In this document: positions 1-5,942 of the stretch, piece after piece | Layout: every line of letters begins with the position of its first letter | How positions within the stretch are numbered: the stretch's first letter is position 1 | Source: CAJQND01 sp051010055 | GTDB taxonomy: Bacteria > Pseudomonadota > Alphaproteobacteria > Rhizobiales > CAJQND01 | Direction: 5' to 3' | DNA length: 13,043 bases | NCBI GenBank assembly: GCA_051010055.1 | Contig: JBPCVY010000195.1 | Location: 1 to 13,043, forward strand | Notes under the pieces: generated by a model | What the model saw: only the letters and a program-made list of their open reading frames with translations | Database searches by the model: none | Told to the model about the DNA's origin: nothing | Translations under genes and position numbers: made by a program

Positions 1-779
1 CCACAAACACCACGGATATTGCTAACCTCGGCGCTCAGGTAACGACGAACACAACGAATATCGCGTCGAACAAGAACCAAATCGATACCAATACGACTGG
101 CATCGCCTCGAACAAAACCCTGATCGACTCCAATACAACTGACATTGCGTCGAACAAGACGCAGATCAATACCAACACAACCGATATTGCCAATCTCGGC
201 AGTCAGGTGACGACGAGTACTACCGATATCACCAAAAACACGACTGATATTGCCGGTATCGACAATCGCGTAACGACGAACGAAACCAATATCACCAAGA
301 ACACGACTGATATTTCGAACATCGACAATCGCGTGACGACCAACGAAACCAACATTGCCGGTAATACAACACGGATTACCAACAATGAGACGGCAATCGC
401 GAACATTGACAACCGGGTCTCCATTAACGAGACGAACATCACCAATAATTCTTCGAAGATCGCGAGCAACACGACAAGAATTGATGGACATGAAAACCGG
501 ATTACGAACCTTGAAGACAGATTCAATGGCAGCTTCAGCCAGATGCGCTCTGAAATCCATGAAGGCATTGCATTGGCCGCCGCGTTGCAGGCGCCATATG
601 TAGAGCGTGATCGCCGGTTTGCGGTCAGGGGCGCTGTTGGACATTACAAAGGCGCAGTTGGTCTTGGTATTTCCGCAGCAGTCCGCATCTCTTCGCATTG
701 GGCGGTTGATGCCGGCGTCTCATTCGGCGCTCAAACCAGATCTGCTGTAACGACAGTGGGAACCCAGCTGTCCTGGTAA
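1..779 (+). CDS. Trimeric autotransporter adhesin (type Vc), C-terminal part; 5' end outside window
   Basis: The reading frame is open from the first base (codons begin at position 3) to TAA at 777-779, giving 258 visible residues. Residues 1 to about 174 are unbroken heptads of the form I-x-x-N-T-x-x, a coiled-coil stalk. Residues about 175-258 match a YadA-type membrane anchor: a short helical linker (SQMRSEIHEGIALAAALQ), then four amphipathic, Gly-rich strands, ending on a Trp as outer-membrane beta-barrels usually do. Known family role: three chains form a 12-stranded barrel in the outer membrane and display a fibrous stalk and head that bind host cells, surfaces or matrix. The signal peptide and any head domain lie upstream, so ligand and total size cannot be judged. 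A strong terminator follows 58 bases later. It is unrelated in function to the metabolic genes downstream and is probably an accessory surface gene. Confidence 0.9.
   Translation, partial: TNTTDIANLGAQVTTNTTNIASNKNQIDTNTTGIASNKTLIDSNTTDIASNKTQINTNTTDIANLGSQVTTSTTDITKNTTDIAGIDNRVTTNETNITKNTTDISNIDNRVTTNETNIAGNTTRITNNETAIANIDNRVSINETNITNNSSKIASNTTRIDGHENRITNLEDRFNGSFSQMRSEIHEGIALAAALQAPYVERDRRFAVRGAVGHYKGAVGLGISAAVRISSHWAVDAGVSFGAQTRSAVTTVGTQLSW
3..524 (+). repeat. Degenerate tandem coding repeats of the adhesin stalk (42-bp and 63-bp units)
   Basis: The stalk-coding DNA is built from 21-bp (heptad) modules. At about 45-206 they pair into 42-bp units encoding NTTxIASNKxxIxx. Further on, a 63-bp unit appears twice in a row at 237-299 and 300-362 (N-T-T-D-I-x-x-I-D-N-R-V-T-T-N-E-T-N-I-x-x), and a decayed copy follows to about 460. 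Copies differ mainly at third codon positions, so the repeats are old or under selection for protein rather than freshly duplicated. Such arrays commonly change length between strains. This is coding repeat, not CRISPR: there are no unique spacers. Confidence 0.8.
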
Positions 780-836
780 TTTCACAGCCCTGAGCCGCCA
801 TCACGTCAAATCCGGTGGTGGCGCAGATTTTTCTCA

Positions 837-864
837 AAGCGGCTCATTTTTGGGCCGCTTTTTT
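837..864 (+). terminator. Intrinsic terminator after the adhesin gene
   Basis: A 10-bp stem (837-846 with 851-860, including one G-T pair) with a four-T loop is followed directly by a T run at 861-864. The stem is GC-rich at its core (GCGGC/GCCGC). It lies 58 bases after the adhesin stop codon and should end that transcript. Because the stem is flanked by A residues on the left, some activity in the other direction is possible. Confidence 0.85.
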
Positions 865-910
865 CTTCCCCACCATCTTTTCCACAAGCACGTTTGCGCA
901 AAGTTCTTTA

Positions 911-939
911 TTGCGGCAATTTGATTGCATAATTTAGAT
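911..939 (+). promoter_or_regulatory. Possible sigma-70 promoter for the candidate RNA upstream of eno
   Basis: TTGCGG at 911-916 and TTAGAT at 934-939 are separated by 17 bases. This fits the alphaproteobacterial housekeeping pattern (TTG at -35, CTATAT-like at -10) only loosely, with four of six matches at -10. Transcription would begin near 946. The call depends on the match being real and on the structured region downstream. Confidence 0.25.
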
Positions 940-945
940 AAGCAT

Positions 946-1134
946 TAGCATGTCTGGCGCGGCTGCTGGACTCGTCCCCATCTCTGGCTTGATCTGATAG
1001 TTGATTAAATTATGGGGGAGGGAATTGGAACTGGCCCCTCATGGATTAGAGAAGTAGTTGGCGGAAAGCGGCGCTTGTGTGAAGTGTGCACCCGCGACGA
1101 CGGGTACAGGCAATCCGGCCGCCACAATTTTTTT
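946..1134 (+). ncRNA. Candidate structured small RNA in the adhesin-eno intergenic region
   Basis: No protein gene is visible here. The ends can fold onto each other: GGC at 956-958 with GCC at 1121-1123, and GGCTG at 961-965 with CGGCC at 1116-1120, leaving a two-base bulge. Further in, GTCCC at 974-978 pairs with GGGTAC at 1102-1107 across a bulged T. Local hairpins include GAGGG/CCCTC (1018-1022 with 1036-1040) and CCCG/CGGG (1091-1094 with 1101-1104). An alternative end stem, TGGCGG/CCGCCA (1059-1064 with 1119-1124), sits three bases before seven T residues at 1128-1134, like an intrinsic terminator. A long, irregular, end-paired RNA of about 180 bases resembles 6S RNA in general shape, but I cannot establish that identity. 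It could also be the untranslated leader of eno. Confidence 0.3.
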
Positions 1135-1149
1135 GCTCCTTTAAGATAT

Positions 1150-1195
1150 GATGGCAGGTAACTCTCTCAATGCCTGCCATCCCCCACCATTTTTT
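1150..1195 (+). terminator. Stem-loop with downstream T run; terminator-like or leader hairpin
   Basis: A perfect 9-bp stem (GATGGCAGG at 1150-1158 with CCTGCCATC at 1173-1181) has a 14-base loop and is followed, after eight bases, by six T residues at 1190-1195. The gap between stem and T run is too long for a textbook intrinsic terminator. It may instead be a protective or regulatory hairpin. The stem sequence is clear; its role is inference. Confidence 0.35.
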
Positions 1196-1215
1196 ATACC
1201 AGATTGGCTATCTGG
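1195..1215 (+). promoter_or_regulatory. 17-bp palindrome next to a possible -10 box, upstream of eno
   Basis: CCAGAT at 1199-1204 and ATCTGG at 1210-1215 form a perfect inverted repeat with a five-base centre. It touches a TATACC sequence (1195-1200) that could be a weak -10 box, so a protein bound here would cover the transcription start. No convincing -35 box lies at the right distance. I do not recognise a known regulator for this site. Confidence 0.3.
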
Positions 1216-1238
1216 AAATCATAAAAAGGAAAGAGACT

Positions 1239-1289
1239 GCGGCCAATTGAGCCCTTAACAGGAGGCCGCGCGGCGGCTAAACAGCGGCC
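1239..1289 (+). promoter_or_regulatory. Mutually exclusive hairpins in the presumed eno leader
   Basis: GGCCGC at 1264-1269 can pair either with GCGGCC at 1239-1244 or with an identical GCGGCC at 1284-1289. The two outer copies sit in near-identical contexts (CTGCGGCCAA and CAGCGGCCAA). The second hairpin would end 25 bases before the eno start codon. A switch between the two folds is possible but unproven. Confidence 0.25.
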
Positions 1290-1314
1290 AAACAAAAGTC
1301 CTGAAAGAGCTCCA

Positions 1315-2595
1315 ATGACATCCATTTTCGACATTAACGCACGGGAAATTCTAGACAGCCGCGGCAACCCCACAATTGAAGTGGATGTGCTGCTTGAAGA
1401 TGGTGGATTTGGGCGCGCTGCGGTACCTTCCGGCGCATCTACAGGCGCATATGAAGCTGTCGAGCTGCGTGATGGTGATAAAGACCGCTACCAGGGCAAA
1501 GGCGTTCTGAAAGCTGTTGAGAATGTTGACGGAGCCATCAGCGAAGCGCTCATCGGTATGAACGGTGAAGATCAGATCGCCATCGACCACACGATGAATG
1601 AACTGGACGGCACCGACAATAAGTCCAAACTCGGCGCAAATGCCATATTGGGTGTTTCCATGGCGGTGGCAAAGGCTGCGGCCGATTCCTGCCAGTTGCC
1701 GCTCTACCGTTATATTGGCGGTCCAAGCGCTTCCGTTCTGCCCGTACCCATGATGAACATCATCAATGGCGGTGCACATGCAGATAACCCAATCGATATT
1801 CAAGAGTTCATGATCATGCCGGTGGCAGCGCCAACATGCAGGGATGCGGTCCGCGTTGGTGCGGAGATTTTCCATACGTTGAAAAAGCGCCTGTCAGATG
1901 CAGGCCACAACACCAATGTGGGCGATGAGGGTGGATTTGCCCCTAACCTTGGTTCGGCATCTGATGCGCTGGATTTCATTACAAAATCAATCGAAACTGC
2001 GGGATACAAACCCGGTGAAGAAGTATTCATTGCACTAGATTGTGCCGCAACCGAATTCTACGAAGATGGAAAGTATGAGTTGGCCGGCGAGGGCAAATCC
2101 CTCGATGGCGCGGGAATGGCGGCCTACCTCTCCGATCTCGTGGCGCGCTACCCGATTATTTCCATTGAAGACGGTATGAGTGAAGATGATTGGGACGGCT
2201 GGAAGGCGCTGACCGACGCTATCGGCGCAAACTGCCAGCTCGTGGGAGACGACTTGTTCGTCACCAATACGGCAAGGCTTCGCGATGGCATTGCCAAGGG
2301 CGTGGCAAACTCAATTCTGGTAAAGGTGAATCAGATAGGAACGCTCACCGAAACCCTGGAAGCAGTCGATACCGCTCACAGGGCGTCATACACCGCGGTC
2401 ATGTCACACCGTTCCGGCGAAACCGAAGATGCAACAATTGCCGATCTTGCGGTTGCCACAAACTGCGGCCAGATAAAAACCGGCTCGCTTGCCCGTTCTG
2501 ATCGCCTGGCAAAGTACAACCAGCTTATTCGAATTGAACAAGAACTCGGGCCACAAGCCACATATGCGGGAAAAAGCATACTCCAGCGCCGGTGA
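1315..2595 (+). CDS. eno: Enolase (phosphopyruvate hydratase)
   Basis: Converts 2-phosphoglycerate to phosphoenolpyruvate in cytoplasmic glycolysis; in bacteria it is also often a partner of the RNA degradosome. The 426 residues match the usual family length. The N-terminal start (SIFDINAREILDSRGNPTIEV) and loop PSGASTGAYEAVELRDGD are typical. Metal-ligand regions are visible at ALDCAATEF, SIEDGMSEDDW and LVGDDLFVTN. The catalytic lysine is K337 in VKVNQIGTLTE, and the signature SHRSGETED begins at S364. The ATG has an AAAGAG ribosome site five bases upstream. It is the first gene of the metabolic block, with about 450 bases of regulatory or RNA-coding DNA ahead of it. The neighbouring ftsB-like gene begins 82 bases downstream, so the two are probably cotranscribed. 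Confidence 0.98.
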   Translation: MTSIFDINAREILDSRGNPTIEVDVLLEDGGFGRAAVPSGASTGAYEAVELRDGDKDRYQGKGVLKAVENVDGAISEALIGMNGEDQIAIDHTMNELDGTDNKSKLGANAILGVSMAVAKAAADSCQLPLYRYIGGPSASVLPVPMMNIINGGAHADNPIDIQEFMIMPVAAPTCRDAVRVGAEIFHTLKKRLSDAGHNTNVGDEGGFAPNLGSASDALDFITKSIETAGYKPGEEVFIALDCAATEFYEDGKYELAGEGKSLDGAGMAAYLSDLVARYPIISIEDGMSEDDWDGWKALTDAIGANCQLVGDDLFVTNTARLRDGIAKGVANSILVKVNQIGTLTETLEAVDTAHRASYTAVMSHRSGETEDATIADLAVATNCGQIKTGSLARSDRLAKYNQLIRIEQELGPQATYAGKSILQRR

Positions 2596-2610
2596 CCCAA
2601 TTTGGGTAAC
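2592..2610. promoter_or_regulatory. Near-perfect 19-bp palindrome across the eno stop codon
   Basis: GTGACCCAATTTGGGTAAC reads almost the same on both strands (one mismatched pair). It overlaps the last codons and stop of eno. No T run follows, so it is not a standard terminator. It might be a protein-binding site or RNA-processing hairpin ahead of the next gene, or chance. Confidence 0.2.
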
Positions 2611-2677
2611 CTCCCGTTAACCAGGACAAGGGATGGTGAAGGGAAGGCGACACCTTGGATTCGCCTGAAAGGTTCTC

Positions 2678-2974
2678 TTGAATTTCCGATTTGCCAGGTT
2701 CTTGTTTCCGCTGGGCTGCGTCACCGCAGCAGGATTTCTTGCGTGGACGGCTGTGCATGGTGAACGCGGCCTCAACCAACTTGAGCAGCGCCGAACAACG
2801 TTCGTTGAACTGGTGAAAACTCTTTCAGATGAAGCCGATACGCGCGATGCTTTTGCGCGGCGTGTAGCGCTGATGCGGTCGGGAAATCTCGATCCGGACA
2901 TGCTTGATGAAAGGGCCCGGGAAATGCTGGAATTCAGCCATCCAGATGACGTGATCATATTTCTCAGTAGATAA
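2678..2974 (+). CDS. FtsB/DivIC-like septum formation initiator protein
   Basis: A 98-residue small bitopic membrane protein: a short cytoplasmic N-terminus, one hydrophobic helix at about residues 6-25, then a charged helical segment with heptad character (about 30-70), and a C-terminal part with LDERAREMLEFSHPDDVIIF. That last motif resembles the (L)DE.AR..L....P.E.V.F pattern of FtsB-type proteins in alphaproteobacteria, which usually lie between eno and pdhA. FtsB acts with FtsL and FtsQ to activate septal wall synthesis. The start is TTG at 2678: an in-frame TGA at 2666 rules out a longer form, no ATG precedes the membrane helix, and AAAGG lies just upstream. The name ftsB is plausible, but sequence similarity in this family is weak, so no symbol is given. 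Confidence 0.8.
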   Translation: MNFRFARFLFPLGCVTAAGFLAWTAVHGERGLNQLEQRRTTFVELVKTLSDEADTRDAFARRVALMRSGNLDPDMLDERAREMLEFSHPDDVIIFLSR

Positions 2975-3019
2975 ATTAACTGAAATCAAATTAATTTTTT
3001 GATTATTAAATTAATTCAG
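2973..3019. promoter_or_regulatory. AT-rich repeat and dyad block upstream of pdhA
   Basis: AAATTAA occurs three times (2973-2979, 2988-2994, 3008-3014). AATCAA at 2984-2989 is an inverted match to TTGATT at 2999-3004, and CTGAA at 2980-2984 to TTCAG at 3015-3019. The block directly follows the FtsB-like stop codon. It could be an UP-element-like stimulator, a binding site for a global DNA-bending protein, or a weak terminator for the eno transcript. Confidence 0.3.
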
Positions 3020-3035
3020 ACATTTAGTAGATTTT

Positions 3036-3082
3036 AACGCGCTGGCGTTTTGCAATTCTTACCGATATGATGCCCCGATAAT
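3036..3082 (+). promoter_or_regulatory. Probable pdhA promoter with small dyad
   Basis: Two good -10-like hexamers are present: TATGAT at 3066-3071 and GATAAT at 3077-3082, each matching TATAAT at five of six positions. No strong -35 box lies at the usual distance, suggesting activator dependence or a weak promoter. A dyad AACGC-GCTG-GCGTT (3036-3049) sits where an operator or activator site would be expected for the first -10 box. The 128-base gap is one of the largest in the cluster, which supports a promoter here. Confidence 0.4.
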
Positions 3083-3102
3083 CAATAAGATGAGAGGTCG
3101 GC

Positions 3103-4140
3103 ATGGCGGCACGAAAGTCTGCTGGGGCAGGGAAATCCAACAAAACACGCCAATCCAAAAAAAACCAGTTCACAATTGAAGAAGAGCTTCACGCCTATCG
3201 CGAGATGCTTCTGATCCGACGTTTTGAGGAAAAAGCCGGCCAAATGTATGGCATGGGATTAATTGGCGGATTCTGCCATCTCTATATCGGCCAAGAGGCG
3301 GTCGTCATCGGCATGCAAATGGCGATTGGTGAAGGCGATCAGCTCATCACTTCCTATCGCGACCATGGTCACATGCTGGCTTGCGGAATGGACCCCAAGG
3401 GCGTCATGGCCGAGTTGACCGGCCGGCGGGGCGGTTATTCCAAAGGCAAGGGCGGCTCAATGCACATGTTCGGCCGTGAAAAGAAGTTTTATGGCGGTCA
3501 CGGCATTGTCGGCGCCCAGGTGCCGCTTGGCACCGGTTTGGCCTTTTCCAACAAATACCGAGGCACAGACAGGGTGAGCCTAACCTATTTCGGTGAGGGC
3601 GCGGCCAATCAGGGCCAAGTTTATGAGAGCTTCAATATGGCCTCATTGTGGAAGCTTCCTGTCATCTATGTCATTGAAAACAATCAATATGCCATGGGAA
3701 CTTCGGTCCAGCGCGCAGCTGCAAAATCAGAAGAGTTGTTTGCCCGTGGCGCAGCTTTCGGCATTCCAGGTGAACAGGTCGACGGCATGGATGTGCGCGC
3801 GGTTCGCGGTGCCGGCGCCAAAGCAGTTGCACACTGCCGGGCTGGAAAGGGGCCATACATCCTTGAAATGGAAACCTACCGCTATCGCGGCCATTCAATG
3901 TCTGATCCGGCAAAATACCGGACGAAAGAAGAAGTGCAGAAAATGCGCCAGGAACACGATCCCATTGAGCAGGTGAAAGCACGTCTGATCAAAGATGGAA
4001 ACCGGTCTGAGGAAGATCTCAAGGAAATCGACAAGGAAATCCGCGCCATCGTTACCGAAGCGGCTGACTTTGCCCAAACCGATCCAGAGCCTGATGTGAG
4101 CGAGCTTTATACCGATATTCTTTTAGAGGAAGCAGGTTGA
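3103..4140 (+). CDS. pdhA: Pyruvate dehydrogenase E1 component, alpha subunit
   Basis: With PdhB it forms the thiamine-diphosphate E1 enzyme that decarboxylates pyruvate and transfers the acetyl group to lipoyl domains. The protein has 345 residues, normal for alphaproteobacteria, with a basic, low-complexity N-terminal tail of about 20 residues. The thiamine-diphosphate motif runs from GEGAANQGQ (G164) to IENNQYAMG (N193-N194). The conserved active-site loop YRYRGHSMSDP carries H264 and S265; S265 aligns with the serine phosphorylated in mitochondrial E1-alpha, although bacterial kinases for it are not generally known. ATG at 3103 is preceded by GAGAGG with five-base spacing. The stop codon TGA overlaps the ATG of the next gene by one base, so translation is likely coupled. 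It heads the pdh cluster. Confidence 0.97.
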   Translation: MAARKSAGAGKSNKTRQSKKNQFTIEEELHAYREMLLIRRFEEKAGQMYGMGLIGGFCHLYIGQEAVVIGMQMAIGEGDQLITSYRDHGHMLACGMDPKGVMAELTGRRGGYSKGKGGSMHMFGREKKFYGGHGIVGAQVPLGTGLAFSNKYRGTDRVSLTYFGEGAANQGQVYESFNMASLWKLPVIYVIENNQYAMGTSVQRAAAKSEELFARGAAFGIPGEQVDGMDVRAVRGAGAKAVAHCRAGKGPYILEMETYRYRGHSMSDPAKYRTKEEVQKMRQEHDPIEQVKARLIKDGNRSEEDLKEIDKEIRAIVTEAADFAQTDPEPDVSELYTDILLEEAG

Positions 4141-4532
4141 TGGCAGCCCATTTTGAAATTCATGCCGCCAACATCGCCGAGGCAAAGGCCTTTTATGGTG
4201 GATTGTTCGGCTGGACGTTTATGGTAATGACCGGTGGTGAGGAGGTGGAATACAATCTAATTGAAGGTCCGCAACTCGGCATGAACAAAGATATAACTGG
4301 GGGCCTCATGAAGCGTGCGGGGGCAACTCCTGAACCGGGTTTACCTATCCGAGGTGGCACTATGACCTTTGCTGTGGATGATTGCGATGAACGTTACGCT
4401 TGGGCTCTGGCTAATGGCGGCGCTGAAGCACTGCCCCCAACGGATTATCCCGGCGTTGGCCGAGTTGCCTATGTGGAAGACGGTCAGGGTAACGTGGTCG
4501 GAATGATTACCCGCGATGAAGGAGATCAATAG
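4140..4532 (+). CDS. VOC (glyoxalase/bleomycin-resistance fold) protein of unknown substrate
   Basis: A 130-residue single-domain protein with two beta-alpha-beta-beta-beta modules. Module 1 starts HFEIHAANIAEAKAFYGGLFGW, typical of the group related to lactoylglutathione lyase (COG3324-like). Module 2 contains GTMTFAVDDCDERYAWALANGG and ends PGVGRVAYVEDGQGNVVGMI. Where metal-binding relatives usually carry a Glu after the DPDGN-type turn, this protein reads GNVVGM, so the classical second-module ligand appears lost and a glyoxalase I reaction is doubtful. Start: ATG at 4140 shares one base with the pdhA TGA, and AGAGGAAGCAGG lies upstream; TTG at 4137 is a less likely alternative. The stop falls two bases before the pdhB TTG, and its 3' end contains the pdhB ribosome site. 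The placement suggests a role linked to the complex, but function is unknown. Confidence 0.88.
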   Translation: MAAHFEIHAANIAEAKAFYGGLFGWTFMVMTGGEEVEYNLIEGPQLGMNKDITGGLMKRAGATPEPGLPIRGGTMTFAVDDCDERYAWALANGGAEALPPTDYPGVGRVAYVEDGQGNVVGMITRDEGDQ

Positions 4533-4533
4533 A

Positions 4534-5931
4534 TTGGCTGTCAATATTCTCATGCCCGCACTGTCTCCCACCATGGAAGAGGGCACGCTTGCCAAATGGT
4601 TGGTCAAAGAGGGCGATAAGATTACGTCCGGTGACGTTATTGCGGAAATTGAAACCGATAAGGCAACAATGGAAGTTGAAGCCGTTGACGAAGGCACCGT
4701 TGGCCGAATTCTCGTTGCTGAAGGCACAGAAGCGGTGAAGGTGAACACACCGATTGCTGTGGTGCTCGAAGATGGGGAAGATGCGAGCGCCGCTGATGCA
4801 GTGGCTGCTGCTCCTGCACCTGCTGCCCCGGTGCCAGAACCTGCTGCCGAAGCAGCTCCTCAGACGGCAGAACCTGCTCCTTCCGTTACCGCTGCCCCGC
4901 CAGTGGCGTCGGAAGTTGCGCCTGATCCGGAAATTCCAGCTGGCACGGAAATGGTGCCCACCACCGTGCGTGAAGCGTTGCGCGATGCCATGGCCGAGGA
5001 AATGCGCACCGACGAAGATGTGTTCGTCATGGGCGAGGAAGTTGCTGAATACCAGGGCGCCTATAAGGTCACCCAGGGCCTTTTGCAGGAGTTTGGCGAC
5101 CGGCGCGTCATCGATACACCTATTACCGAACATGGATTTACCGGTGTAGCTGTTGGAGCTGCCTTCGGCGGATTGAAGCCGGTTTTGGAGTTCATGACGT
5201 TCAACTTTGCCATGCAGGCTATTGACCATATCATCAACTCTGCCGCTAAAACCCTTTATATGTCCGGCGGGCAGATGGGTAGTTCGATTGTGTTTCGCGG
5301 GCCCAATGGCGCCGCTGCCCGGGTCGCCGCGCAGCACAGCCAGGATTACTCTGCCTGGTACAGCGCCATTCCCGGCCTGAAAGTTATTGCCCCTTACACT
5401 GCGTCAGATGCGAAGGGGTTGCTGAAAGCTGCCATCAGAGATCCTAACCCGATCATTTTCCTGGAAAATGAGATTTTGTACGGGCGCACATTCGATGTTC
5501 CCAAACTTGATGACTGGGTTCTTCCGATCGGCAAGGCCCGTATTGCGCGGGCCGGCAATGATGTGACCATCGTTTCATTTTCCATCGGTATGAATTATGC
5601 CCTTGAAGCAGCTGATAAGCTGGCGGAAGAGGGGATTTCAGCTGAAGTTATTGATTTGCGCACATTGCGACCGATGGATATTTCAACGGTTCTGGAATCA
5701 GTGAAAAAGACCAACCGCCTTGTAACGGTCGAAGAAGGCTGGCCAACATGCGGCATTGGTGCGGAGATTTCAGCGCGCATTTCCGATGAAGGCTTCGATT
5801 GGCTGGATGCGCCGGTGCAAAGGGTGACAGGCAAAGATGTGCCCATGCCATATGCCGCAAATCTGGAAAAACTCGCCCTGCCAAGCGCCGATGACGTTGT
5901 CGCCGCTGCCAAGCGCACACTTTACATCTAA
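4534..5931 (+). CDS. pdhB: Pyruvate dehydrogenase E1 component, beta subunit, with N-terminal lipoyl domain
   Basis: Beta half of E1, which closes the thiamine-diphosphate site. I place the start at TTG 4534, not the in-frame ATG at 4516. AAGGAG (4519-4524) lies inside the first codons of the longer form and nine bases before TTG, and the resulting N-terminus (MAVNILMPALSPTMEEGTLAKW) matches PdhC almost residue for residue. The protein then has 465 residues: lipoyl domain (about 1-78) with the lipoylated lysine K43 in ETDKATMEVE, an Ala/Pro-rich flexible linker (about 85-130), then the transketolase-type E1-beta domain from EMVPTTVREALRDAM. E199 in PITEHGF is the conserved glutamate near the cofactor. 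An E1-beta with its own lipoyl domain is a known alphaproteobacterial feature. The stop overlaps the pdhC ribosome site. Confidence 0.96.
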   Translation: MAVNILMPALSPTMEEGTLAKWLVKEGDKITSGDVIAEIETDKATMEVEAVDEGTVGRILVAEGTEAVKVNTPIAVVLEDGEDASAADAVAAAPAPAAPVPEPAAEAAPQTAEPAPSVTAAPPVASEVAPDPEIPAGTEMVPTTVREALRDAMAEEMRTDEDVFVMGEEVAEYQGAYKVTQGLLQEFGDRRVIDTPITEHGFTGVAVGAAFGGLKPVLEFMTFNFAMQAIDHIINSAAKTLYMSGGQMGSSIVFRGPNGAAARVAAQHSQDYSAWYSAIPGLKVIAPYTASDAKGLLKAAIRDPNPIIFLENEILYGRTFDVPKLDDWVLPIGKARIARAGNDVTIVSFSIGMNYALEAADKLAEEGISAEVIDLRTLRPMDISTVLESVKKTNRLVTVEEGWPTCGIGAEISARISDEGFDWLDAPVQRVTGKDVPMPYAANLEKLALPSADDVVAAAKRTLYI

Positions 5932-5942
5932 GGAGAAAGAAA

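Noticed and set aside
3..524. CRISPR-like or satellite array
   Set aside because: The periodic DNA stays in one open frame, encodes regular heptads and has no unique spacers. It is adhesin stalk coding sequence.
950..997. Short open frame (15 codons, MSGAAAGLVPISGLI) as a leader peptide
   Set aside because: No ribosome site precedes it, and the sequence overlaps the paired 5' arm of the candidate RNA.
940..1200. tmRNA, 4.5S RNA or RNase P RNA in the eno upstream region
   Set aside because: I could not find the conserved cores of these RNAs (for example the 4.5S GGAAGGAAGCA-type loop), and no tRNA-like acceptor end is present.
2984..3004. FNR/Anr-type binding site upstream of pdhA
   Set aside because: The half-sites ATCAA and TTGAT are in the opposite order and at the wrong spacing compared with TTGAT-N4-ATCAA.
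4507..5337. Minus-strand open frame (276 codons) opposite pdhB
   Set aside because: Antisense to the lipoyl and E1-beta domains; its composition mirrors the Ala/Pro linker of pdhB.
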